Assembly (NCBI GenBank): GCA_945643635.1
Contig: CALZFC010000026.1
Location: forward strand, 3,316,501-3,380,500
Direction: 5' to 3'
Length of the DNA: 64,000 nt
DNA from: Allodiplogaster sudhausi
Lineage: Eukaryota; Nematoda; Chromadorea; Rhabditida; Diplogasteridae
The translations under genes were made by a program, and so were the position numbers. Below, piece after piece: positions 25,852 through 38,802 of the stretch. Position 1 is the stretch's first letter. Every line of letters begins with the position of its first letter. The notes beneath the pieces were generated by a model. That model had not been told where the DNA came from, did not search any database, and worked only from the letters and a program-made list of their open reading frames with translations.

Positions 25852-27255
25852 CGGGTGAGCCCTCTGGGAATCAGGCACAAATTGGCTTGCGCCTTCTTTT
25901 CGTCACTGTACTGCGATTGGGTGCCTCTGCAACCTCCGCGAGAGGTCGAGCACGTGCGAGAGTGCAGAGAGTGGCTTCTTGATCCTGTCTTGGCTTGTCC
26001 CCTCTCCTCCTCGTCCACTCTCTTGCTCTGGCTTATCTCATTCTTTCTACACTAAATCTGCGCCGTAATTCTCGCATGTTCTTCCCCTCTACTCAGCCGT
26101 TGCATCCCTCACGTTCCCAATGTACTCAAATTATTCAGAAATTGTGCGTTTTTTTTTAATCCGAAACAAATGTCTTCCTATTCATATGCAAACCAATGTC
26201 ATCTGCTTTTGAATGAGGAATGCACTGGCCGACTTCAATCTCAATCTCTTGCTTCGTTGCAAATTTTTCTTTCATAAATGAACTGAAACAAGCGGGTGTA
26301 TTGTCTTTGATTAAAACGACGGGGGACTGCTTTAGCATTGAGGCTCTTCTCCGTTTCTCTTCTTGGAAATGAGTGCTTTGTTCCTTCTGGCCGTCTAATT
26401 GTGCTTATCATAAGAAGGAGCGGAGCATTGACAGGCCCATGATTACACGGAACGACGACCTTCAGCATCGCCTGCCTTCCATTTTGTGGCTGACAAAACA
26501 GTCAAGAAGCCTAATAAGCATGCAGATGGAGAAGAAGGCATTCCAATGCCATCTCCCCGCCGCCGCTGACTCCATAAGTGGCGTGAGAAATGGAAGCGGA
26601 AGATGTGGTGGTATAATGAAGCAGGTTCACTGCATTAGAGAGAGAGATAGAGAGAGAGAGAGAGGTTAGAGAGAGAGGTTAGAGAAAGAGCGAGAGCGAA
26701 CGAAAATGAGATGGACTGCAGACGTGCACATATACCGGAAGAGATTAGTGGCACTAGAAGATAAAGTCGGCTAATGTTCAAGATGCGAGCAGCAGTTAGC
26801 AGTATTGGATGATCCGGTAGACAGCGTCATCGATGAGTAGTGAAAGAAGTGGAAAGAGATGAGAGCATAGAGAGAGATGAGATACGGAGAGAGAGAAATA
26901 AGGAGAGAAACAGAAAGAACTAGAGAGATATTGAGAGAAAAATTAAGAGAAAGGTGAGTAATCGGCACATATCTATGTATGTATGTAAATCAAGATGACT
27001 TCTACCTGAAGAGTCACTCGTAATCGAAGAGTCTCCCTTTGAAGTGGCTGCTGCAATGCCATGAATGCTAGAAACACTCGCTATTCCTTGTTGTCCTCAT
27101 TGTTTTCACCTGTCCCGCTCTGCCGCGGGCACTCTTTGTGTTTAAGTCGTCTAAATTCCGTGTTCGAGCACATTAATTTGTCTGTATTCCCCATGGTTCT
27201 TCACTACTGTTCTATTGCATGGTGATCTCACTTACGTTCAGCTGCACTCTCCTCG
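22925..27255. other. Gene-poor region with microsatellites and a LINE relic
   Basis: Divergent 5' flanks of GGA (-) and the RASD-like gene (+). Contains a (TA)n/(TTTA)n tract at 23664-23704, the LINE remnant at 23940-24790, CT tracts at 24932-25010, 25510-25575 and 25785-25852 and a GA tract at 26636-26700. No other gene could be supported. Confidence 0.6.
23940..24790 (+). mobile_element. Degenerate non-LTR retrotransposon (LINE) 3' end
   Basis: The frame from about 23960 to TGA 24398-24400 reads IRKLEQVQHTFSRLL, then MKSLLLRRIVLDL and CFKLLHGLVDLP, the typical segment after the reverse transcriptase domain in Jockey/CR1/RTE-like elements (LExVQRxFTR... RR...YKIL). Two stops occur just upstream in that frame and no RT catalytic region remains, so it is a 5'-truncated dead copy. 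A 3' UTR follows and ends in a (AAAT)n tail at about 24768-24788. Clade not assigned. Confidence 0.7.
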
Positions 27256-30200
27256 ATGGGTCGTCTGCTCTCCAGTTGTGGTGGCCGTTCACGTCGATCA
27301 GTGTCTGCAGAGGGCGGAGCATCAGGGGAGTCGGCGTGTCCCGGAGGGGGCAGCGGTGGCAGCAGCAGCCTCGAGACGAGCCAGCAGACGCCCGCCGCCC
27401 GCCCCTCGCCAGTTATGAGTCTGCTCAGTCGACGCTCCACTCGCTCCGCTCGGCTCACTCGACTCCCATCCAAGCCGGGTGAGTCATCCACCGCCTTCAA
27501 CCCCGACGGTCTCAGCTGCCCCAACTCTCCCGCCGTCAAGAAGGTTGGTCACATCCAAAAAAACTTCCCAGCCGACTACTATTTACACTTTCTCACGTAT
27601 TCATCGTCTTTGCCCAAGTTGTTAGGCGGAAGAAGGAGTTTCAATTTGATTTGATTGGATGTTTGAGAGCAAGCAAGCGTATGATTAGAAGCCGTTCGCT
27701 GAGTGAGCATCATTGAGTGGAGGTAGATTCTAATTAGTTGTTGCTGAAGCACCTCGTAGAGGTAGGGCTGACTTTGGCAGAAACGAGTGAGTGCACTTCA
27801 GTCCATTGCGGAGCAGCAGCTGCATTTCATTGCAGCTGCCTCCGCTACATTAACATTCCTTCTCATTCGTCTTGCCGAAAGTAATTACTCACAATCTGAT
27901 ATGCATATTTTATGCAAATTCGATTCTTCTAGAGAATTTTTCTCCCGAATACGTTCTCTTAATTTCTTCAGTGACGAATTCGAACGGCATACTAGTCCGT
28001 AGCACGTATGCATCATCAAAAAGACACTCAATCAGCACCCTTCTTGTGTAGCCTCTCTTGAAGACTAATAATGGAAATGACTCAGTCAAAAAGAAGGCCT
28101 TCTATTGTTAGAGTAAGCCGATCTGTCACATCTCCGTGCAAATATCCTCTCAGAGCAACTAGTTCAGAAGCATGTGTTTAAATGTGCTCTATCCGCGTAC
28201 TTTCACAATTAGGCCTTATGTTAGCAGTAAGTAGGCGCTAGCGATACAATCAAGTTCTTTATGACTTTGTCACAATGCATTTCAGACAAAGAATTGCGCA
28301 TTTCCCGTGCCTGGCCGCAGATCTTCTTGTCATGTGCATATTGCTCCCCTGCTAGATTCCACGTGCTCCTCAGAAATGAGATTACTCTGGACACTTCTCC
28401 CAAGTCCTAAGTGTTTATCGCTTGCAAGAGAAGCCTCAGGAACGGATGGGAACAGTGTAGGTTTATGACAGGAGACAGAGGGAATCATTCTAACTCAATC
28501 TACTCAACGCATTCTCAATTAGAGAGACAAGGAAAGAAGAGAAAAAGCAATGGAGAGAAAACCAAATGTAGACACGTATTATCGAGGAGCCATCTCCTGA
28601 GATCAGATAGACGGAATTTGTATGGAGTGAACCAGGAGAGGAAATGCAAAGATCATGGAGAGAGAGAATGAAACTACGACAAAGTGAATAGGCGATGCAA
28701 GGGCATAAATGATGAATGAGATTATTCGTATGGAAAGAGAACATTCAATTCCTTCCTTTTTAACCGAGTTATGAGAGAACAATACAGACAAAGAAGTTGG
28801 CGTCGTGCACTAAAAATTGGGGTCTGTAGTTGAAAGTTGAGAAAGATTTATAGCGGTTCTCTAAACATATTGTGAAGTAAAACATGGATCAGGGCCAGAG
28901 CTGCACGCGGCCCGGCCCGGCCTTGCCCGGTCCAAGGGCTGATCGGGCCCAAATTTAAAAGGCCCTCCTATATATAGGGCAGGCCCTGAGCTCTTTTTTT
29001 GGCCCGATTTTCAAAAATTTGCAAACGAAAACGCTTATAACAGAGCGAATTCTTATTGGTCATACATAATATTGTAGTTCGGGAGTTATATTCCTCTTCA
29101 GAATGAAATAAATGAGAAGCCATGTGACCGGCAAGCTAGAAGAAAAAACTTTTCGCTAAGAAAATTACGGATTAGAAATTGGATTCAGACGTATTTAAAA
29201 GCCGAGCTGGCCCAAAAAATTTGGGCCCGCGTGCATCTCTGCTCAGGGCTCGTGTATAACAAACGACTGCATGCATGGTGTGCCTTCGATCTGACAGAGT
29301 CGATCCTTCCAGGTGTACCGCCTCGTTATCGTTGGAGCGCCGCGCACCGGAAAGACAGCCGTTGTTGGCCGCTTCCTGGACAAAGAGTTCGAAGAGCGCT
29401 ACCTGCCGACCATCGAGAACTTCCACAGAAAGATCTACAAGATCAAGGGTGAGATCTACCAGCTGGACATTGTGGACACGTCGGGAAATGACCCCTTCCC
29501 GGCAGCGCGCAAGCTCTCCTTTATATCCGGTCAGTTCTGAGAATATTAGAATTTCTTTTTTTTTGTTCTTGGCATTCTCGCACGCAGCTAGTCATTTGCT
29601 TTCCCACTCAACGTGCCAAAACATATACTTGAGAGTGTTTGGGACTAAAGTCTCACACTTTATCCCAACTTCATGAACTTCCCTGCAGGCGTATCCGACG
29701 TCCTTTGGCATCTGAGATGTCCTTGCAAGAAAGAGACAGGAAAGAGAAAGAGAGAGAGAGAGAGTGAGAGAGAGTGAGATAGAGAGGAGAGAAAGGGAGA
29801 GAGAAGGGGAGAGGAGGCCAGAGCCCAACTCGGCATGGTAAGCCGAGTTGACCATGTGTTTGCTGTCTCGGCCTAATGAGGCCCGCTGTCTCAATGAATT
29901 GGCCGTGTCGGACATGCAAGGCATGCGCCCTTCCAATTCATCACTGACGACTTATGCCAGAACAAAGTACGCCGTGCTGATCCTATCACTCTTTCTTTCT
30001 CTCTCTCTCTCTCCTCTCTGTCTCTCTCCCTCTCCCTCTCTCTCTCTCTCTTTCAACAGTTTGTCTTTTCTCTCGTGCTTCCACGCACTTCTCCTATCCT
30101 TTCCAAGCTACTCTAACTGCTGCAGACCCTTTCGTCGCTTCTGCCCTCTTCATCAGTCACAAAAAGAGTGACATTCTCGATTGTAGGCACAATAGCGGGG

Positions 30201-32316
30201 CAGTCATGTATTCCAGTGCAGGGAAGGAATTCATTCTCTTTCATCTTTCAATTCTACCATCATCATTCTCTTTCATCTCTCTCTCTCACTCTTTCTCTCT
30301 CACCCTATCTTTCTTTCTATCGTACCTCTTTGTCTATCTGAATCCTCTTTCTCTCTCTCTGTCTCTCTGTCTCTCTCTCTCTGTCTCTCTCTCTCTGTCT
30401 CGCTCTCTCTCTCTCAATCTCTTGTCCTCTCACTCACACTTCGAACAGTTCTTGTCCACGATTCAGAAGCAGGAAAAAGGGGGGACATTATTCGAGTCCT
30501 CTATAAGTATAATGCAGCAGTTGCTACACAGTTGCGGTGGATGAGAGCCTATTCATGTCTCAAAAAAACCGTTTGCATTCATATGAAGTAGGGGGCTTAT
30601 CTTTTTGTCGCTTTTGGCACGCAAGCTCATTGTCAGCTGTATACTGACAATGAGCTATACTTATACCAATTACTTTTGTGTTCAATCTGTATCCCAAACG
30701 AGCGAATAGCTTTCTCGAACAACCGAACAGCGACTAACACTGTTCGCCTACTTCCTTGTTCAGAATCTCTCCTCTCTCTCTCCCTCGCTCTCTTTTTCTC
30801 TCTGTCTCTTTCTCTCTATCTCTCTCTCTCTCTCTTTGTCTACCCGCCTCACTCTCTCAGTCTCGCATCCAGTTGCCCCTGCAAATTGCGGGAGTGCAGT
30901 AACTCTCTCAATTCTGCCTGTATCTCTCTTTCAATTCCGCGTATTTTCCTAGCTTTCTCTCAACTTGAAGCACGCTCCAATTCGTTCTCCTGACAAGAAC
31001 TCTGCTCATTTTCGAACCCAAAACAAGAATGGGCTCTGAGTGATATGCCACCCGAATTGGCAACCCATTCCAGCATGAAGAATCACATTCCTGTCAACGA
31101 TCTGGATCGTTCTTCATGAAATAAATCTTCTCATTGTAAATTCTGCACATTTATTTAACGGTGACAGACAGAATCGAGAATGCAGAAAACATGATGAAGT
31201 GTTATGCGAAAATGTAACATGAGAAGAATATTGAGAATTCGTCAAGTCTCATAAAGTGATGGATGTGCTTAAGGAGACATGTTCATCCTGTGTGCGTCAG
31301 TGGATCTCGCCCACTCCGTCCCGTACATGATCGACGTCCGCCAGCAGATTGGAGACTGCAAGGTTCTGGCAGAGTGCCAAAACATCTCTCTCGCTCTCTT
31401 TCTCTCTCTCTCATCCTCTCTCACTCTTCAGGCAAGTCGAGGAGTCATCTCTTCTCACGAGATACCGTCCGTCTTCGCGCTCAACAAGACTGACATTCCT
31501 GAGAATCGTTGGCAGGTTATTAATTCATGTAATGGAGTGCGAAAATGTTTCCTTCAGTTGTTTAGCAATCAGCTTTTCAATATGCTTATATATTATTATT
31601 TTTCTTTAAAAAATAGAACCATCATTTTAGATAACGAAAGAAGAAACGCTTGCTCGCCTAAACGAGGCCTTTGGGAAAGAGGGAACAGACAACTTCGTGA
31701 CCTGCTCTGCTTTTAACGACGAAAACATTGACAAGGTAAATAAAAATGGTAGAAAATGAAACAATGTCCGAACTTTGTGAGAAGAAGTAGTGTAGGGAGT
31801 AGACAAAGTCCGAGCCTCTTTTGCTCTCTCCCCCTCTTTCCCTCTCTCTTACTTTCTCTCTCTCTCTATCTCCTTTTCCCTCGCTCTCTCTCTCATGGAT
31901 TCTTCCCTTCCAGGTGTTCGCTCGAGTGTTCGCGCAAGCCCGCTGCCCGAAGCACATGAATCCGGAGCTGCACAAGATGCTGCGGAACGAGTTGAGTGCG
32001 GACGAGGGCGGGCAGCGCAAGCACATTCTGCAAAGGATGCGCTCCAAGTTCTCAAGGGACGGAGACGAGCCCGCCGTCTCCGTGTAAGTACAGAACAATC
32101 AAAAGGCATTAATTAATTAATTAATTAACGACTACTAAACATTCCAGATACACGGATCTGAATGCTCGCCGGCCGAGTCTGCGTACGGATCTGCTGATGA
32201 ATCGAGCGAAGACATCGGTGGTAAACGCGCAGACGGTCGGAAAGATCTCTGCGCCCTCCACGTCGCGCACCACTGTCAACGACAATGCAGACCCTGCCAG
32301 ATGCTCCATTCAGTAA
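27256..32316 (+). CDS. RASD/Rhes (Dexras)-like small GTPase with long N-terminal extension
   Basis: Seven exons in phase: 27256-27543, 29313-29529, 31274-31362, 31432-31515, 31631-31735, 31914-32083, 32148-32316; 373 residues. Exon 1 is a 96-residue Ser/Arg/Gly-rich extension absent from most Ras proteins. G1 is GAPRTGKT, effector region ERYLPTIENFHRKIY, G3 DTSGNDPFPA (DTSG instead of DTAG, as in Dexras1 and Rhes), G4 NKTD, G5 CSAFN in place of SAK. The region after the G domain contains ARRPSLRTDL, matching the ARRPSVHSDL segment of RASD1/2. The C-terminus CSIQ is a CAAX box for prenylation. RASD proteins modulate heterotrimeric G-protein and cAMP signalling. A later Met (codon 54) could be an alternative start. 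Introns 1 and 2 carry a MITE and CT/GA tracts. Confidence 0.88.
28896..29241. mobile_element. hAT-like MITE in RASD-like intron 1
   Basis: A 346-bp GC-rich ended element. Left end CAGAGCTGCACGCGGCCC and right end (reverse complement) CAGAGATGCACGCGGGCCC form terminal inverted repeats. The flanks ATCAGGGC (28888-28895) and CTCAGGGC (29242-29249) match at seven of eight bases, as an 8-bp target duplication of the hAT superfamily would. No coding capacity. Confidence 0.75.
29736..30840. repeat. GA and CT tracts in RASD-like intron 2
   Basis: GA tract about 29736-29815, CT tracts about 29990-30055, 30265-30420 and 30767-30840. The rest of this 1.7-kb intron (29530-31273) shows nothing recognisable. 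Confidence 0.75.
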
Positions 32317-32921
32317 ACACCACTCGGTTTGGGGTCCACGCCAACATTTTAAATAATTCATATGAAACAAGTTATGTTATCAATGCACGAGGAAAATCTA
32401 CCCCTATGTATATGTTCTCCATACACTATCATGTATTTTCCTGCTATTTTGATTCGGCTTAAGATAGCTTTCGCTTTCTAACCACTCACATTTCCCCCAG
32501 CTTGTTCTGACTTCGTTTTCGCTTTGTGGAACTGTGTCAAACACCACCATATTTTCACTCCAGCATTCTTTTACATTTCTCTTACATTCCATTCCATTTC
32601 ATCTCGAGAAGTGTTTCTCCCTTCCGGTTTATTGCCGAGATAACCTTTTCCTTGTACACCTCTAATTATCCCTCCCTACTTCGGTTATCCCTTTCATTGC
32701 GCATTCGCTTTCTGTCTTCTAGGATTTTTCTGTGTCAAGTGTTTCACTCAATCTTTCTCCTTTTATCTCCCCTAATTTGGTTTGTCTCCCTTCGTTTTCA
32801 CTATGCCTTCTCACTTTTCTTTACAAATCTTCTTCATCTATCATTGACATATATCTCATCTTGACAATCCTTCCTCCATTCGACAGTCCATTCTATAGTA
32901 GATTATCCGGCTGAGCCGATC

Positions 32922-32962
<41 letters not shown>

Positions 32963-33539
32963 CAAGCTAAGCTAAAAAGTCGTCACCTGAGGCAACAACC
33001 TCAATAAACATAAAGGTCTGGCTCCCTCAACTCGGTGACTCATCCATAATTTATTATATCGCTTTATCTGACCATCCCATATTGTAACCCTTAACAATTT
33101 ATTCCAATCAATATTGAATCGTTTAACAACAAATGACGAGTTATAACCATTGAAATTCAGACTAGCAAGAAATTGTGCTCGTCTTCCGTACTATATTCGT
33201 TGTCACAAAACGGCAGAGTTCATATCAAGATCCTCTTTAATGTGTAAACACATATACAGGCTTCATCATAGTTAGATTTACATGTATGTATATTTAGGTT
33301 CAATTGTTTGGGTGATATATTCGTCTCTTCTTATTACACAACGTTAATTGTTTTTTTTAAATTCTGGTAGCCTATTGTTTTTAAATTCTGGTAGCCTATA
33401 TATAATAAGAAGCTTTTATTTTATTAGCCTTTGCAGAATATATGCAAAAAAGACAAATTTGTACAAACAGGGATGATAGAAGCGGAGGCACTTCTAATTA
33501 GGCACGTCTGATTAGTCTCTTCTAATTAGGCACTTCTAA
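32317..33539. other. Convergent 3' spacer with small tandem repeats
   Basis: Between the RASD-like gene (+) and lipocalin L1 (-). Contains a GA tract (32920-32961), a two-copy 23-bp repeat with AAATTCTGGTAGCCTAT (about 33353-33400) and a run of CTTCTAATTAGGCA-like units at 33488-33540 abutting the L1 stop codon. Confidence 0.6.
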
Positions 33540-35233
33540 TCACTTCCCTACTGATGAGAATGTCGGAGTGTATTGGCATGCTTGGTAGTCGACAGGAGAA
33601 ATAAGATTGAATGCTTTCGTCATGACGTTGATGTAATCTTCAAGAAGAAGTTCATATTCTATGAGTGTGAATAACATCAAAAACTTAGACAGAATTGACG
33701 AGAAGACTGACTGTTGTCCTCGAGGAACTGCAAGACGTTTCGCATGTGCTGCTTCTGGAATCGTTCGGGGTCGCGAGCAATGACGAAGACGGGATAGCGC
33801 ACCCATGTCGAGATGATGGCATAGTCGTACTGGTTGAACTCGTTCAAGGGACCCTTCTTGATCACCCAGACTACAATATGGCATTCATTGATTATTTACT
33901 GTTAATTCATACATTCTAGAATTATATTATTAAAATAATACGTACACGGCTCCGAGTCGGGCGAGTTGCTGTTGTGGAGCACGAATTGTCCGGTCTCTCC
34001 GCTCTTGAATCCATAGCCGAGCGAGACACGGGGAGGTCCGTTGGCATTGCCTTCGCGGTAGAATTTCCAGATGGTGAAGGCGGCCTCATAGGAAGTGTTG
34101 GCCATGAAGCCGTCTACAAGGAGTGATCTACTGTTGATCTACCATTCTATCTTCTTTGGACGGGTCTGGCAAACTGACAATGCGAGACGGCGCACGCTTC
34201 TCTGCTAACGTGCGGGCTGTTGATCACCTGCAGATGATCACTTCATTATTACAGATTACTCTTTCAATTGTCTTAACAACGTGCTCTTCTCAGTATTTAA
34301 GCAGTAAGTGTTGCCATGCTTGCTGACCTGGAACCACCTTCCCATCATGCGTGCAACATCGACATTCTCTGCTGACGGATGAATTGCTCGGAAAATGTCC
34401 TTTGCCAAATTTTTTGCCGAATCCTTTGGGAGAATTCTGCTGATTGACGATCCAATCAAGGTGTTGGCCGGAGGAATGATCTGCGGGAACAATTGTCCGA
34501 CCTGAAATAGTTGAGATTAGACGTTCCAATGCAATTATCAATCATTGCCTTCCACCATAGCGGGAAACAAAAAAAAAGTTAAACATGCCAAGTAATTGAA
34601 GTTAGTGAGTCCAGGGATTGTGTTGACTCCAGCAATGGTTGGGATGTCCTTAGCAGCGGGATACCCTGGGACGGGCACAGGAGCAAGGCCGGGAATCTGG
34701 CCTGATGCGAGTCCCTCAAGAAATTTGATAAGAATGTTTTTTTTATTGAGATAAATGATTTCTATTTGATTTAACAACTTCGTTGCGGGATATGAGTGAG
34801 AGGGAGAGAAAGTGGTCAGGGAAGATTTGATTAGCAAAATAAAGCCGAGCAGTTTAATCCACCTGCAAGTCGATGCGATTCTGGCCAGCCTCGTCGACGA
34901 TGGCGTTGAGGTCTTCTTGTTGGAAGAGAGTGGAGGGAAGAGGCACGCGACGCACGGCAGAGTCGCCGCTGCCGCTGCTCTCCGGATGGACATTGAAGCC
35001 GAGCCGATCCAAGATCGTCTCTGCCACTTCACCGATCTTTACCTTAAATGGAATATTATCATATACTGATTTCAAGAATATAAATAAAAAAAGAAGCGTG
35101 CGCAAACCTTTTGCTTGTTTTGCTTGTCTTCACCCTGTTTCGTGAAGAAGATCTCCTGGTTGATGGGCCCCTCACTCTGCTGGGCAGCGACATGGAAGGC
35201 GAGGGCGAGAGCCGGCAAGAGTAGCCGCTGCAT
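33540..35233 (-). CDS. Secreted lipocalin-like protein L1
   Basis: Eight exons high to low: 35108-35233, 34863-35042, 34589-34714, 34328-34501, 34179-34227, 33946-34113, 33712-33870, 33540-33637; 359 residues. Signal peptide MQRLLLPALALAFHVAA. Then a ~160-residue extension. The lipocalin core starts at MMGRWFQ (the G-x-W motif), followed by a Cys-containing strand (REACAVSHY), YREG, SLGYGFKSG, FWVIKKGPL, and YDYAIISTWVRYPVFVIARDP, the conserved C-terminal strand/helix signature of ApoD-like lipocalins; it ends with CQYTPTF. Lipocalins carry small hydrophobic ligands, here presumably outside the cell or in the apical matrix. Exon 34589-34714 uses either a GC donor (GCATGT) or runs on to a GT donor at a later in-phase site; the former keeps an intron-like T-rich stretch out of the protein. 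A GA/CT tract lies about 105 bp upstream. Confidence 0.82.
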
Positions 35234-35345
35234 GTTCACTCGAGAGAGTGGCAAGTGGACCGAGGGATAGATACTAGCTGACTCCCTCAGGCTTCCTGCT
35301 GCACCACCACAAGGACCAGCTCACGTACTTCACTCTCTTTCTCTT

Positions 35346-35389
<44 letters not shown>

Positions 35390-36278
35390 TCCTCCTCTCC
35401 ATCTCTTCTACTTTTGAGCATGCGCATTTCTCTATGACCCAATTGTATTCCCTTTCAATGCTTTCGGATCAAAAGCAATCCGGCTATTCTCTCTCCCTCT
35501 CCCCTTCTCCCTTTCTCGGCAGAACAAATTTTCTCGTCCCTCCTCTATACTTTCCCTCTTCTCGGCCTCAACCAATTCCCTTTCCTTTATTCTTTCTTAC
35601 TTTCATTGGGAAAGTTGAAGAAGGGCGAAGAAGAAATCGAAGTGATGTTCTCATTCGTGCTAAAACGAGGCTATTCTAACAGATTGGGAGCTAGTCGCCA
35701 CTCTTGAAGTAGGGAAAGAGCTCAAGACGAGAAACGATTTAGTCTACAATTTTAGAAAAAGACGCTTAAACTCGGTTTTGTCGAGCTCATCGAGATCTTT
35801 CAAAAAGTGTGTACTTATCAAGTACTCTCATCTTTCCATTTGGATGATCTGTTTGAGTGAAGGTCGTCTACAAATCTATCAACCTTTTATTTGTTCAACA
35901 CAATTGAAGTTTCAAAGAAACTCTTTGAATAGCTAATTCCCAATAGTCAAACAATGATGAATTCAAATGAAAAGACAAATTCTTATTATTTAAAAATGAG
36001 TCCAAACACTATGTACAACATATTGCGCTCTTGTGCGGCCTGGAGAGAGAATTTTCCATTGTATACAGCAAGAAGATATTGTATTCGAGAACTGTATCTT
36101 TGGAAGAAGAATAATACTAAACTACATAGTAATGGAACAAGTAGTTGCTATTACTCGTTTGCATGAAGAGAGGAGGCAAGAGTGAAAGCGAAAGAAGGGA
36201 AGATTCAAGAAAGTCATTCATAGGTAGAATAAGCAATATATATTAATCTTTTTGAAGAGATTGAATGAATGATAATAA
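35234..36278. other. Intergenic spacer L1 / L2
   Basis: L1 promoter side: pyrimidine tract (plus strand) at 35337-35390 about 105 bp before the start codon. The remainder is AT-rich with no gene seen. Confidence 0.55.
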
Positions 36279-37568
36279 TTAGCCCTGCAAGTTGAAAAGA
36301 GAAGGAGGGAAGTTGCAGACAGAGTTGTCCACTGGAGCAACGATGTTCAAGAGACGCGAGAATCCGTTGATCAATCCTTTCCTCTCGAGAACTTCCGTTA
36401 CCGACGCTTCATATTTCTTTAAAGACATTGCTACTCGTTTTAGAGTTTTTTGTTCAAAAGAAGCCCTAATGCGCCTTACATGCGTTTCGAGCAAGAAATA
36501 AGCTTGAATATAATAAAGAGCGTTTCTGACCTGCTTGTACACAACCGGATCGCGTGCAAAGACGTAGAGCGGATAGTTGCAGTTTGTTGAGAGAACGACG
36601 TACTCGTATTCATCCTTCGCATTGAGGGGGCCGATGTGGATGACGTGAACTGAATGTAAATTATAGTGTACAATTTACATCTGTAACTAATTACAATCAT
36701 TCTTGATTTAGCATTTTTTTTTCGCCAGAATAAAATACCATTGGTTTCAAGGGAATTTTTTTTCTTGTATTTATCTAACCGTTAACGTCCTCCTGATTGG
36801 AGTTGGTGCGGAAGATAAGCTCGCCAGGAGCTTTGACAATAGCGTAGCCAGAAGAGATCTTCGGCTTGGAATAGGGAGTTCCGTCGGTGGTGTATTCGAA
36901 GATCTCGAAGAGCGAGCCAGCGCCTCCGCTGTTCACTTCGCTCAGCTTCTTGTAGGCGACCATGCTGCATGGACCGGAAGAGAGTGGAGGCGAGTAGAGT
37001 ACCTCAAAAAAATTCCATTATAGAGCGTAAGTAATGCAAACGAATCTGCTGAAACATGGAAGTACTTCATTGTATTAACCTGATACCACTGCCCAAGGAA
37101 GGCGTAGAAATCAAAGTCGACGGGCTCGGGCTTGGAGGTGCATAGGGGAGACGTGGGCTGGATGACTAGGTTCTGGATCATCTTTAGTTGCTCGCTGATG
37201 GCTGAAGTCTGCGCGGGAGTGAGCTGGAGAGGAGCGGAAAGGTTGCGGCCGCCGAGGAGGCCACCGCTCGCCTCATCCTCTCCAGAGCTCAGCGACTCAT
37301 TCCGCTGCAAATCAAAGAAGGCTAAACTACTCGATACAACTCTAAAGTTAGAGCAGCGGAGGCTCTTTCGAGTCGGGAGTGGCCACTGAAGAGGCAACGA
37401 ATGACCTTCCTCTCGCCAGCCAGCAGTTAGGGGGAGAAGAGGGGAGACCAAGAGTAACGGGACCAAAGGTGAAGAGGAGAGCCTAGCATCTAGTGCACTC
37501 CTCTCGGCCAGCCTCTGCTACTAATTTGTAGGTATTGCTTGTCTATGTAATGAAGAGATCACTCTTTC

Positions 37569-37600
<32 letters not shown>

Positions 37601-38802
37601 TGGGGAGAGAAACGGAGAGAGAGAGAAATAATAAGAAACATAGAGTGTTCATGGCAGAGTACCTGCAGACTGCCAGCAGTGAGTGCCTTGTAGAGAACAT
37701 TGGAGAGGACGTTCTTGGCGGGAAGAGGCGAGTTCTCTCCTCCGATCAGATTGGAGACGGCCTTGCCGAGTGCGTTCTTGTCCTGCTGTCGTTGTGCTCC
37801 ACCGGCTGCGCCTTCCGCCTGCTTCTTGGCTCCGAGGCCGATGAGGTTGATGATCGTGCCAATCAGGCCCCCAGAGCCAGTCGACGTCTCGTCCGAGAGG
37901 CCTCCGTACTGCAATTCAGGGAGCTCGAATGAAGGAAGTCGGCAGGGCGGACAACCTCTTCCTCTGCAGCATCCGAAGAGATTGCAGTGCTCACGGAGGC
38001 AGGCGCACGACGGATTTCGCTGGACGGCAGAAAGCCACCTTCGGGCACCTCCAAGCAGTCATATCTATCGTAATGACAACCAATGAAAGTAATACAACAA
38101 AGAATAGACTTTAGAAGACTAACATCAGGTCGGCTAACGATGGCTGGCATTGCTGGCATCTCTCCTATGCTAGCGACTACTGGATCACGCTCCGAAGGAA
38201 ACATCGCGTGAGGAGAGGCGATCGGTGCCTTGGGCAGCTTAGGGAAGACCTTCGGGATGCCAAGGATCGATGACTTTGCCGACTCTTGACCGGAGCCTTC
38301 TTCGTCGACTGTTACTTTCTGAAATGGAGGAAAGAAAGAGATGAATAGGCCGTTCATAAACGAAAGAATTAAGTGAAAAGCCGTTGTTTGCCTCGATGTC
38401 TCCATCGTGATTGCCGCTGAGCAGTTCCTTGTTATTGTTGGCGAGCGAGAATCCGCCAGCGCCGAAGCCGGGAGGAAGCGCACCGGCGTCTCCCTCGGGC
38501 GCTGTGAAGAGGCTCTCGAGAGTTCTCTCTAGATTCGAGATGCGCGGCGGCTGGCCAGGGACGTTTGCCTCGATCGGCGATGCAATTTCGTATGTCTTCT
38601 CCGGGAAGAATCCTCCCGGTCGTGGGCCCATCAGCGTGTCCACCAGCTCACGAGCGTGGCCGTCCAATTCGAAGAAGGAACGGAGGTCGGGAGGGACTGT
38701 CGGCTTCGGGCCGAAGTTGGCACTCGCGCCGAAGGCATCCAGCTGGCAGTGCACGAAGCCGATGATGCCAGCCACCAGTAGAAGCCTTGTTAGTCGCAGC
38801 AT
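36279..38802 (-). CDS. Secreted lipocalin-like protein L2
   Basis: Exons high to low: 38362-38802, 38110-38318, 37956-38064, 37663-37908, 37080-37304, 36780-37002, 36531-36649, 36279-36416; about 569 residues. Signal peptide MLRLTRLLLVAGIIGFVHC. A long extension of about 350 residues follows, with no recognised domain. The core begins at FLGQWYQ (G-x-W), then GPCSMVAY, ISSGYAIV, VHVIHIGPL, YEYVVLSTNCNYPLYVFARDP and ends CNFPPSLF. In place of the two exons seen in L1 between the Cys strand and the FRTN segment there is one exon (36780-37002), so an intron present in L1, L3 and L4 is absent. The 38109-38065 intron is short and in-frame reading through it is also possible. A GA tract lies about 145 bp upstream of the start. 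Confidence 0.8.

Noticed and set aside
38064..38124. L2 intron with donor GTTAGT at 38123
   Set aside because: Joining there to the TAG acceptor gives an immediate stop; a donor 14 bases further on keeps the frame.
37863..38483. Single long minus-strand frame in L2 read as an intronless 206-codon protein
   Set aside because: It starts inside exon 1 of L2 and reads through two short introns; the spliced model with a signal peptide explains it better.
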